The notes beneath the pieces are model-generated. The model was not told where the DNA came from. It did no database searches and worked only from the letters and a program-made list of their open reading frames with translations. This document shows positions 7,434 to 14,356 of a stretch of 20,762 nucleotides of DNA, piece by piece; within the stretch, counting starts at the first letter, position 1; every line of letters starts with the position of its first letter. The DNA comes from a bacterium (GTDB taxonomy: Bacteria; Spirochaetota; UBA4802; UBA5550), in contig JAAENB010000795.1 in assembly GCA_024224995.1 (NCBI GenBank), positions 1 through 20,762 of the forward strand. The letters run 5' to 3'. Position numbers and translations under genes: made by a program.

Positions 7434-8648
7434 ATGGAACAATTAACAATCCTGATTATAGATGACAATCCCGATGATCAGCTCATATATCAAACACACA
7501 TCAAAAAAGATCTTGAATACGAATATCTCTTTCTAACCGCAGATACCGCGGATGAAGGACTATCGCTGTACCAGTCTGAAAAGGTGGACTGCATTCTCCT
7601 GGATTATCAACTTCCCGATAGCGACGGTCTGGAAGTCCTTTCACAAATTGGCAATATGCCGGACCAGCAGCAAATCCCCCCGATTATTTTTCTTACCGGT
7701 TCGGGAAATGAGCAATTGGCTGTGGATTCCATGAAGCGCGGCGCTTCAGATTATATCGTGAAAAACGATCTAAACAGAGATTTAATAATAAAAACAATAA
7801 AATATGTCATTGAAAAAAAGAATGCCGAAATGGCACGCCATCGTGCTTTTCAAGAGCTGGAAAACCGGGTACTGGAACGCACCAGGGAACTACAGCAATC
7901 TAATGAAGCATTCAGAGTCGCGAAAGAAACTGCCGACGCTGCCGTGCAATTAAAAAAACAGTTTTTGGATAATGTGACTCATGAACTCATGACCCCTATG
8001 ACTTCCATTCTCGCCGGTTCCGAACTTCTATTAGGAAAAGAAATCAGCCCCGAAATTGATAACCTCCTTGAAATGGTGTTCACTTCCGCCCAGGATTTGC
8101 ATAAATTAATTAAAGAGATACTGGATGTCTCAAAAGCTGAGTGGAACCAGATTTTTCTGAAACCGGAACCGTTTCTATTGATCAATGTTTTCAATAGTAT
8201 TAGAGAAAACTTTGATAAAAAATTTTCCGAAAAACAAATTGAATTTTCTTTTACTATTGAAGCGGATGTCCCGGATGAGCTTCTCGGCGATTCCACGCGG
8301 CTTCAACAGGTAATCTTCAATTTAATGGAAAACGCGGTTAAATTTACGGAAAAAAGCGGAACCGTTTCACTGCTGGTTACGGTTTGTGAGGAATCATTGG
8401 ATAATATCCTGTTGGAATTTTTAGTAAAAGATTCCGGCATTGGGATCGCGGTAGAAAACTGTCAAATAATATTCCAGCCTTTTTTCCAGGTGGACGGCTC
8501 TTCTACGCGAAAATATAGCGGCGTTGGCCTTGGGCTGTTTCTTTGCCGGCAATTAGTTGAGATCATGGGCGGGAAGATGTGGGTACAAAGTACGCTCGGA
8601 GAAGGGAGTACTTTTTATTTTACCGTACCATTGGCCCGGAAAGAATAA
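7434..8648 (+). CDS. Response-regulator/histidine-kinase hybrid (REC-HisKA-HATPase)
   Basis: 404 residues, soluble. REC domain ~1-125: acidic pair D10/D11, phospho-acceptor Asp57 (LLDYQLP), Thr88 and Lys110. A coiled-coil linker (~130-170, ELENRVLERTRELQQSN) leads to HisKA with His183 in NVTHELMTP. The usual Arg of the H-box is Met here. The HATPase_c domain has N-box NLMENAVKF (Asn296, Asn300), G1 DSGIG (333-337), F-box FQPFFQVD and G2 SGVGLGL. No sensor, membrane segment or DNA-binding output is present. The protein therefore probably receives phosphate on REC from another kinase and uses it to control its own kinase, inside a multi-step relay. It is monocistronic; its partner is not in this window. 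Confidence 0.93.
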   Translation: MEQLTILIIDDNPDDQLIYQTHIKKDLEYEYLFLTADTADEGLSLYQSEKVDCILLDYQLPDSDGLEVLSQIGNMPDQQQIPPIIFLTGSGNEQLAVDSMKRGASDYIVKNDLNRDLIIKTIKYVIEKKNAEMARHRAFQELENRVLERTRELQQSNEAFRVAKETADAAVQLKKQFLDNVTHELMTPMTSILAGSELLLGKEISPEIDNLLEMVFTSAQDLHKLIKEILDVSKAEWNQIFLKPEPFLLINVFNSIRENFDKKFSEKQIEFSFTIEADVPDELLGDSTRLQQVIFNLMENAVKFTEKSGTVSLLVTVCEESLDNILLEFLVKDSGIGIAVENCQIIFQPFFQVDGSSTRKYSGVGLGLFLCRQLVEIMGGKMWVQSTLGEGSTFYFTVPLARKE

Positions 8649-8721
8649 AACCCGGGCAAGATTAAAGATCTCGTTATACAATCCTCTTTCTGTCCCGGTA
8701 TTATTGTTTTTACTCTTACAA

Positions 8722-8937
8722 TTACTTCTTCTTCGCGGATTTTTTCTTTGCCGCAGCCTTCTTTTTTGCCGCTGCGGCTTTCTTTTTTGCTGCTTCATCT
8801 TTTTTTGCTGCCTGGATATCGGTTTTTATGCCGGCCACGGCTTTCTTTTCCGCGCTAAGATCACTTGTTAATTTTGCGATTTTTGCCTGCTTTCTTTTAA
8901 TGTCGGCATCCAGAGCCTTTGCTGATTTCTTTGCCAT
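8722..8937 (-). CDS. Small Lys/Ala-rich histone H1-like protein
   Basis: 71 residues. The first ~45 form an amphipathic, probably coiled-coil helix (IKRKQAKIAKLTSDLSAEKK). The rest is an almost pure Lys/Ala tail with AAKKK repeats, resembling the C-terminal domain of eukaryotic H1 and of bacterial H1-like proteins. The high positive charge indicates DNA or RNA binding and compaction; the target is inferred only. AGGAG lies 8 bases before the ATG, and a strong promoter sits just upstream. The gene is convergent with the kinase gene. Confidence 0.8.
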   Translation of the reverse strand: MAKKSAKALDADIKRKQAKIAKLTSDLSAEKKAVAGIKTDIQAAKKDEAAKKKAAAAKKKAAAKKKSAKKK

Positions 8938-8972
8938 TTTGCTTTCTCCTTTTAATATATTATTATATTTAG

Positions 8973-9001
8973 ATTATTGTTCATATAGATTTAATTGTCA
9001 A
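8973..9001 (-). promoter_or_regulatory. Strong promoter of the H1-like gene
   Basis: On the minus strand, TTGACA (8996-9001), 17 bases, AATAAT (8973-8978): a perfect -35, a 5/6 -10 and ideal spacing in AT-rich DNA. High expression would fit a nucleoid-type protein. Confidence 0.65.
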
Positions 9002-9020
9002 CAAAATTAAATGTCCCGCA

Positions 9021-9533
9021 CTATTCTTTAATAAACCGGACTTCTTTTATTTCATCATAAAGGTGGAAAATGATTTTCTTTTTCCCGTTGCTTTCAAACG
9101 GCGAAACTCTTTCTATTATTTCACCGTTGTTATTTATGAAATGAAAATATTCGTCCCCTGCTTCCCATGTTCCTTTTCCGTGAAAGTCTATATAAGGAGT
9201 TTTATCTAATTCAAAGGTCTTGTCTTCGTTTAAGATGAGACGGTACTTTTTTCCTCTGAATGGACGCTTGTTTTTGTTATATGATCCTGACTGGTCTGTA
9301 ATATATGTTCCGGAGTATTCAATTTCCTGCTGCCTGTCATGTTCAGGAATAATTACTCCGTAATAGAGATAAAACAGGCCCCAGCAGAACAGGGGAATTG
9401 TCAACAGGCTTAGCCCTACAGTCTTTAACCGCTTCGATTTTCGGGCAAGCCCAATAATAAGCAGGATTATCGAAGCGATAAGGGCAAACAGGCCTATGAA
9501 GATTAACAATATAAAAAATATTCCTGCGATCAT
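9021..9533 (-). CDS. Two-TM membrane protein of unknown function
   Basis: 170 residues, not recognised. Two hydrophobic helices (~4-29 and ~38-61) are joined by the basic loop ARKSKRLK. A ~105-residue soluble C-terminal part follows, rich in beta-strands (GTYITDQSGSYN, KYRLILNEDKTFEL, GTWEAGDEYFHF), a pattern like small lipocalin-like or copper-resistance NlpE-type barrels. Its ATG overlaps the stop of the upstream amidohydrolase gene as ATGA, with GGAG 6 bases before it, so the two are translationally coupled and probably act together at the membrane. Last gene of the right-hand minus-strand cluster. Confidence 0.75.
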   Translation of the reverse strand: MIAGIFFILLIFIGLFALIASIILLIIGLARKSKRLKTVGLSLLTIPLFCWGLFYLYYGVIIPEHDRQQEIEYSGTYITDQSGSYNKNKRPFRGKKYRLILNEDKTFELDKTPYIDFHGKGTWEAGDEYFHFINNNGEIIERVSPFESNGKKKIIFHLYDEIKEVRFIKE

Positions 9534-11272
9534 TTAGGACTCCGCTCCATGAATAAGTTACAGGTCTTACACCCATCATAGAGTATCGGCTTTTTCTTTT
9601 CAATTATTTCACAGGATTTACAGGTACTTGTTTTTTTATTCATTTCAAATAAAAAATTACGCGGATTTGTAGAACAAAGCTGCTCGTGCAGGTCTTCCGG
9701 GGGAGTTCCGGGCATACTAAGGTTATTTTTTATGAATATCTCGAGATATTTTTGGTAGCTGTCAACACTAAACAGGTTTACCATAAGATCCGAACCAAAC
9801 AGTATTCTGTTTTTCAAAAGCGTGCTATCCTTACCGCTCAACAACTTCATAAGTTTTTGGTAAAAGCCGGAATCAAAACCCTTACAAGAAAAATCACTAT
9901 AGACATATTTATACTCCCTCATTAAGTTGATTATTGTTTCCAGCCAGTTCTTTTTTGGGTTTTGAAAATTTATTGTCCTGTCATTTAGGCCCATATGCGC
10001 GAAATTAATCTTCAGACTCGGATATGCCGCTAAAACCTTTGTCCAACTGTTCTCCGGATTGGCATATTGTTCAAGCTCATGAGAACCAATAATCACGAAT
10101 CCGCCGTTGGTGCAATGAGTTGTGATTGGTATGCCTTTGCGGCAGGCATATTGGTATATATACCGTACTCTTTCTGATAAAGAATCATTGTCCGGCCAGG
10201 GGTCAAACCCTGTTGGCGGGTATACCTTAATTCCGGAAAAAAAGAACGGCATACTCTCCTTTGTAATGCTTCCATCGAACTCCTCTTTATCTTTATCATC
10301 TTTTTCTTTCTCCGGAAAGTGCTTTTGAAAGAATTCTTCAAAGGTTTTTTTATTGGGCTCATAGGTCTCAAAATGCTTCTTCAGAAGACTTTTAATCGTT
10401 GTTTCCCGATTTCCCAGCTTCTCTAAATTATGGATCAGTCGTTGTATCGTTTTTTGATCTTTGGAGCATGCTGATTTTATTACTTTTTCCAGGTCTTTTT
10501 CCTTCGCCTTATCACTAAATGAAATGGTACATATTCCGGTCTTTTTATTCTCTTGAATCTCAATGTTCTCTTCTTCTTTGATTTTTTTGGTGAGAATACC
10601 GGACACATATCGATCTTTTTCATCCAGGCCGTAATTGTTCGGATTTATACCAAGAAAAGGATAAATTTGTAAAAAATTCTCTGCACTGTTGCGCCGGTAA
10701 TATCGTATTCCGTTAAAGACATCAATAACCTGTTCGGAAATTGGTTTTTTCGGCAATTGGTTATAATGAACATTTAAACCTACTGTCGGCTTGTAATAGT
10801 AATGGAAGTCCATCATCAAGGGGGTTATCACCATTTTCGTATATTCTCCGCTCTTTTTTACGGACGATTTTATAACATCCTCTTCAATAATAAGAAAATA
10901 ATTTCCTATATCATTTTCCGAAAGCGCGAGTGCGTTATAACAGGTTTTGATTCCTTTGTATATTTTATATGCCGCAAATATTGCAGCTATTAAAGATAGC
11001 AATGTTATTAGCAAGCAGCGGTATTTAGCTATTAAAGATAGTAATGCTATTCGCGAGCAAGGGGGGGCAGCGCTATTAATTATAATAGCCCTTATTATCA
11101 TAATTGTTAGCGCTATTATAATTACTGTTTTCGGCAAATTTTTTTTTATGGCCTGGGATATCGTTTTGAGTAAATCTTTCCCTATCCTTAGAAATAAAGC
11201 ACTTAGATTAGCATGACTGAGATTGAATGCATGACAGTGTATGTCATAGAAGGTCTTTTTATTACTTGTCAT
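9530..11272 (-). CDS. Membrane-anchored amidohydrolase-fold metal-dependent hydrolase
   Basis: 580 residues. An amidohydrolase TIM-barrel signature is recognisable: DIHCHAF (His12, His14), GIKVYPP (Lys349, possible carbamylated bridging Lys), TTHCTNGG (His386), NFAHMG (His426) and LFGSDL (Asp495). The ligand set is therefore complete for a binuclear metal site. Directly after the HxH strand, hydrophobic segments are inserted at ~48-67 and ~74-102, then a long charged insertion (~230-340) before the barrel resumes. The C-terminus carries two CxxC pairs (Cys551/554, Cys568/571), a likely zinc knuckle. The usual reaction is hydrolysis of C-N or C-O bonds; the substrate is unknown. GGAG lies 6 bases before the start; promoter at 11303-11331. 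A 42 bp tandem duplication lies in the TM part. Confidence 0.75.
   Translation of the reverse strand: MTSNKKTFYDIHCHAFNLSHANLSALFLRIGKDLLKTISQAIKKNLPKTVIIIALTIMIIRAIIINSAAPPCSRIALLSLIAKYRCLLITLLSLIAAIFAAYKIYKGIKTCYNALALSENDIGNYFLIIEEDVIKSSVKKSGEYTKMVITPLMMDFHYYYKPTVGLNVHYNQLPKKPISEQVIDVFNGIRYYRRNSAENFLQIYPFLGINPNNYGLDEKDRYVSGILTKKIKEEENIEIQENKKTGICTISFSDKAKEKDLEKVIKSACSKDQKTIQRLIHNLEKLGNRETTIKSLLKKHFETYEPNKKTFEEFFQKHFPEKEKDDKDKEEFDGSITKESMPFFFSGIKVYPPTGFDPWPDNDSLSERVRYIYQYACRKGIPITTHCTNGGFVIIGSHELEQYANPENSWTKVLAAYPSLKINFAHMGLNDRTINFQNPKKNWLETIINLMREYKYVYSDFSCKGFDSGFYQKLMKLLSGKDSTLLKNRILFGSDLMVNLFSVDSYQKYLEIFIKNNLSMPGTPPEDLHEQLCSTNPRNFLFEMNKKTSTCKSCEIIEKKKPILYDGCKTCNLFMERSPK
10985..11068. repeat. 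42 bp imperfect tandem duplication inside the amidohydrolase gene
   Basis: Two copies start at 10985 and 11027, each opening with AGCTATTAAAGATAG, then AATG, TATT and GCNAGC with a few substitutions. The unit is exactly 14 codons, and the protein shows it as IALLSLIAKYRC followed by ITLLSLIAAIFA. It lengthens the membrane segment without a frameshift. Confidence 0.7.
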
Positions 11273-11302
11273 TTCATGCTCCTTTATTGGATGTTAATCG
11301 TT

Positions 11303-11331
11303 ATCTTATTCCAATAAAAGAGTTTTGTCAA
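11303..11331 (-). promoter_or_regulatory. Promoter of the amidohydrolase/two-TM gene pair
   Basis: On the minus strand, TTGACA (11326-11331), 17 bases, TAAGAT (11303-11308): a perfect -35 and a 4/6 -10. A leader of about 25 bases with GGAG precedes the ATG at 11272. Confidence 0.5.
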
Positions 11332-11357
11332 TAATATTTCTGTGGAGCCGGGAAGAG

Positions 11358-12893
11358 TTAGTCTTGTGCTTGTTTTTTGTTTTGCTGTTTTATTATACTA
11401 TCAATACATTCTATTTTGCTTTTTCTTTTTTTTTTCGATTCAGGGATCGCCTGGTATTCATTTACCTGAATAATCGTGCTGATTGTTTTTTTGTTATTAT
11501 TCCGGAATACTATGGGATGAAGTGAATATCTGTATTCATGTTTTTTTGATTTTGTTGTATACCCGGAGAATTCTTTCCGTTCTATAATTTCGATTTTTTG
11601 GTTATTATCAGTAAGGACAAACACTTTGTAGGCGCAAACCGGGTTTCGTAATTGCGCTAACTTTTTCCATCCAAATTTTTGATTCAATATGTCACGTTTT
11701 GCTTCTGCCAGGTATTGTTTTTGGCTTTTTTTTATTTTTTTAATCTCGGCCAAATCCCCATGTTTTTTATATAATTCATCAATACTGAGGGTAGGCTTAT
11801 TCTCAAATGTACATACAATATAATTGTTTTTTGTTCCAGGTGCTGAAATAACATGGAAACTCTCTAATGTATGAGTGTTATCTATATTCAAGCCGCACCG
11901 TTTTTCTATTGCATGCTTTTTATCGAGACGGATTACACTTTTAGTCTCGTCATCAAAAATATATAATTTCTCCGTGGACGCAATTCTCACCGCTTTGTTT
12001 ATGCCCGGAATACTTTTTTCCTTTTTCTTCCCTGTCTTATAATCGATTGATATAATTGTCCCCGATTTTTTTAGCAATAGCTCGATTATATGTTGTGAAC
12101 CGTTAATTGCCAGGTCAAGTGTTTCTTGATTAAATCTTTTCCCCTTTTTTATGAGTATGGGGAAATGCTTCATTATTTTTAATTTTTTTAAATCAATTCC
12201 CATTACAGAAGTCTCATGGTGAAAGGCTTTGCCTGTTTTAATAAAAAAAACATACTCTGAATTTAAAAATACCGGCTGTATGTTCAAAAAACCTCCATGC
12301 AGCTTTACCGGTTCTTTTAATAAGGGTTTTCCCTGAAGGTCCAGCACATCAAAAGAGCTGTCATGGCCTTGTTCTTTGATAATAAGGATCTCTTTTTTTC
12401 CGTCGCTATTAATGTCCATGGGCGCAATTGCATGTATTCCGTATGAAGACCCCTTTTTGTTATCGTAAATTAACTTCGTGGGATAGCCTTTTACAAGATC
12501 GCCCTTTATATCATATGCGTAAATTCGTGCATTGCAAACTATCATTAATTCTTCAATTCCGTCTCCGTTGCAATCTATTCCAAATGGTTTATTTGTACTT
12601 CTGTAGTCATATTGATAGTACTTATCCATGATCTGTTTTTTTGTGAGAGATGCCTTCTTCAAATTATAAATATAGAGATATAATTGTTTTCTTTTGGTAA
12701 ACCTGGTGAAATCCGTAAAACAGAGAGATCGGTGTTTGGGATTGTTTTTATTTATTAAAACGGGTTGGGTTATAATGGGGAAATTAAATTGAACGGGCTT
12801 GTTTTTAGCGCTGGTTCCCGAGGAACAGCCGGAGAGTATAATAGAGAACGTTATTAGAATTATATTTTTTATGTTGTGTCGTGCATGGTACAT
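11358..12893 (-). CDS. Lipoprotein with FG-GAP/VCBS-like calcium-loop repeats
   Basis: 511 residues. Signal peptide with lipobox L-S-G-C (Cys23). Two Asp-rich loops of FG-GAP/integrin-alpha-like propeller blades are clear: DCNGDGIEE (from Asp107) and DINSDGKKE (from Asp160), each followed by a hydrophobic strand (ELMIV, EILII). Later segments (YVFFIKTG, TIISIDYKTG, LYIFDDETKSVIRLD) continue a beta-propeller-like pattern. The C-terminal ~130 residues are Lys-rich and different. It is likely a periplasm- or surface-facing binding protein; the ligand is unknown. The only start that keeps the signal peptide is 12893. AT-rich like its neighbours, suggesting the accessory cluster. Its place between membrane proteins fits an envelope role, possibly as a self-protection or accessory factor of the effector locus (inference). 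Confidence 0.72.
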   Translation of the reverse strand: MYHARHNIKNIILITFSIILSGCSSGTSAKNKPVQFNFPIITQPVLINKNNPKHRSLCFTDFTRFTKRKQLYLYIYNLKKASLTKKQIMDKYYQYDYRSTNKPFGIDCNGDGIEELMIVCNARIYAYDIKGDLVKGYPTKLIYDNKKGSSYGIHAIAPMDINSDGKKEILIIKEQGHDSSFDVLDLQGKPLLKEPVKLHGGFLNIQPVFLNSEYVFFIKTGKAFHHETSVMGIDLKKLKIMKHFPILIKKGKRFNQETLDLAINGSQHIIELLLKKSGTIISIDYKTGKKKEKSIPGINKAVRIASTEKLYIFDDETKSVIRLDKKHAIEKRCGLNIDNTHTLESFHVISAPGTKNNYIVCTFENKPTLSIDELYKKHGDLAEIKKIKKSQKQYLAEAKRDILNQKFGWKKLAQLRNPVCAYKVFVLTDNNQKIEIIERKEFSGYTTKSKKHEYRYSLHPIVFRNNNKKTISTIIQVNEYQAIPESKKKRKSKIECIDSIIKQQNKKQAQD

Positions 12894-12899
12894 GCTGAT

Positions 12900-12928
12900 A
12901 TTGTTTTTTATAGTACATTCTTTGTCAA
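12900..12928 (-). promoter_or_regulatory. Possible promoter of the propeller lipoprotein gene
   Basis: On the minus strand, a perfect TTGACA (12923-12928), 17 bases, AACAAT (12900-12905, 4/6). The -10 ends 6 bases before the ATG, so the transcript would be leaderless or nearly so; indeed no Shine-Dalgarno sequence is seen. The weak -10 keeps this tentative. Confidence 0.3.
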
Positions 12929-12981
12929 TACTATTTACCGGGGAATTGTATTGACTTTGGTGCGGTTATGAATCTTTTCTT

Positions 12982-13023
12982 CTTTGACGGGTATAAGCAA
13001 AGACTCCTCCCGCTACGGAGGAG
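12982..13023 (-). repeat. Hairpin-bearing repeat element, copy A
   Basis: Lies 5 bases after the stop of the four-TM gene. It contains a hairpin CTCCTCC (13004-13010) / GGAGGAG (13017-13023) with a 6-base loop, then on the minus strand TATACC-C-GTCAAAG and an A-rich end. Copy B at 15698-15734 has the same order. The hairpin may act as a transcription terminator, but the following T run is weak. Confidence 0.55.
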
Positions 13024-13028
13024 ATTAT

Positions 13029-13871
13029 TTAATTCCATCCCAAAAAAGGATTCATGAAATTATAAAAGCTGGTGTTAAGCGATCCAACTTCAAGGGCGAA
13101 TTTAAACTTCCAGTATCGTTTTATTATAAACAGTACTATGTTTACTGCTAACAGTATCGCGCTGAAGACAAATATTGCCGGGAAAATTATATTTGTATAT
13201 ACAACGGGCCCCGCCTTTGTGTAAAGATTATTTAGCGGTTCGTAAATTTGTGTCTCAATTCCAATTCCGGTTATTACGACACTTGCCGTTGCTATTATAT
13301 TTGTAACTGTGCTAAACATATAGGTAACCGGGCTTCGCCCCGGTTTAAAATCCCTGTCTATTACTTTATTCCCGTTGTACGAAAGCAGCAGGTTTTTTCG
13401 ATGGAATGCCTTAAACATTTTGGACTTTTTGTGAAATGCATCTTCCAGGGAAAAGTAGGTAAATTTGATATTTCCATCGCTGTCCTTAAATTCATTCGGA
13501 AGATAATTAATCCAGTAAATAGGTAATACCAGTTCTATGCTCCCAATATACCTTTTAGATCGTTCCGTGTCGTCATCCTCATAATATGTACCGTCGCCAT
13601 TTTTTATTTTTATAGTAGTGGGATAATACAGCTTTTTGTAGTCGCTGTATGTTGAATATAACATATATAATAATCCTAAAACGACAATTATCATTGTAAT
13701 AGCTATAATTAGCGATTCATCACCTTTTAGAACTAAGAGGCTTACTATAGCAGCAGTAACTGCTCCTGTAATAAGCAACAGGAAGAGTAAAAGCTGGTAT
13801 AGTATAATTTTTTTTAGATTTTTAATATATTTGTAGATATATTTTTTTTCATTTTCTGTGGCCAGTGCCAT
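13029..13871 (-). CDS. Four-TM membrane protein of unknown function
   Basis: 280 residues, not recognised. Hydrophobic helices at ~22-48, ~53-75, ~185-205 and ~223-250 flank a ~105-residue soluble middle domain (TIKIKNGDGTYYEDDDTERSK onward). The N-terminus is short and basic (KKYIYKYIKNLKK). AGGAGAGG lies 4-5 bases before the ATG. It sits between a start-less frame and a lipoprotein gene in a row of envelope proteins downstream of a secreted effector. Integral membrane immunity proteins of pore-forming or membrane-acting toxins look like this, but that role is only positional inference. Its stop is followed by repeat element copy A. Confidence 0.75.
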   Translation of the reverse strand: MALATENEKKYIYKYIKNLKKIILYQLLLFLLLITGAVTAAIVSLLVLKGDESLIIAITMIIVVLGLLYMLYSTYSDYKKLYYPTTIKIKNGDGTYYEDDDTERSKRYIGSIELVLPIYWINYLPNEFKDSDGNIKFTYFSLEDAFHKKSKMFKAFHRKNLLLSYNGNKVIDRDFKPGRSPVTYMFSTVTNIIATASVVITGIGIETQIYEPLNNLYTKAGPVVYTNIIFPAIFVFSAILLAVNIVLFIIKRYWKFKFALEVGSLNTSFYNFMNPFLGWN

Positions 13872-13942
13872 AAAACCTCTCCTGAAGGATGGAATAAACC
13901 AATTTTTTATTTTTCTAATAATTATGCAATAATTAATTCAAG

Positions 13943-14251
13943 TTATTTCCAGGTTTTTTCTTGTTTTAGTTCTTCAATTGTTCCAATACGAAATTTGTGA
14001 CCTAAATGGTGATTAGTAAAATCATACATTATTTGAGTATCTGACGGCAACTGTTTGGTGGTGAGTTGAATTGCTTTATAGCGTATTTTTCCTCCCTGAA
14101 CAAGAGGCCAGACTTCTTTTTTGCCTTGATCTAAAATCAACCGGCAACAGAATAGAATAACTCCGTACCCATGAAGCTGCTTGAAAACGGAATCAGGAAC
14201 TTCATGTATAAAATAAACTCTATCGACCCCTTTTTCTCTTTTGTATTTCAC
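13943..14251 (-). CDS. Unrecognised protein frame lacking a normal start; probable -1-frame extension of the ankyrin gene
   Basis: From a GTG at 14251 this gives 102 residues, but no Shine-Dalgarno sequence precedes it. The frame is open a further 33 codons upstream, to 14350, with protein-like composition (KVIIFPNGLKDPKTAYELS) and no ATG, GTG or TTG. It reaches back into the last codons of the ankyrin lipoprotein gene, in the -1 frame. An open frame of 135 codons in DNA this AT-rich is unlikely by chance, so it is coding or recently was. Visible content: a soluble alpha/beta sequence with YFIHEVPDSVF, VILFCCRLIL and WPLVQGGKIRYKAIQL; no family recognised. Either it is the C-terminal domain of a frameshift product, or a 5'-truncated remnant. 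Confidence 0.6.
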   Translation of the reverse strand: MKYKREKGVDRVYFIHEVPDSVFKQLHGYGVILFCCRLILDQGKKEVWPLVQGGKIRYKAIQLTTKQLPSDTQIMYDFTNHHLGHKFRIGTIEELKQEKTWK

Positions 14252-14307
14252 ATTTGTCTTAAACTTTTTATTTGGAATGGAAAGTTCATAAGCTGTTTTC
14301 GGATCTT

Positions 14308-14356
14308 TTAATCCATTGGGGAAAATTATTACTTTATGGATTAATTGACTTTTCCC
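14308..14356 (-). promoter_or_regulatory. Candidate -1 ribosomal frameshift site
   Basis: Reading the minus strand, the ankyrin frame runs ATG GGA AAA GTC AAT TAA. G-GGA-AAA (14350-14356) fits the X-XXY-YYZ slippery heptamer in the zero frame. After a 5-base spacer, TTAATCCAT (14336-14344) pairs perfectly with ATGGATTAA (14308-14316). The 19-base loop contains TTTTCCCC, which could pair back to GGGAAAA, giving a pseudoknot-like topology. Slippage adds 135 residues, for a 560-residue product. The stem has only two G-C pairs, so its strength is doubtful. Confidence 0.4.

Noticed and set aside
8652..8698. CCGGG...CCCGG pairing between the kinase and H1-like genes as a terminator
   Set aside because: The stem is five bases with a loop over 35 bases, and the T-rich tail is interrupted. 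Not convincing.
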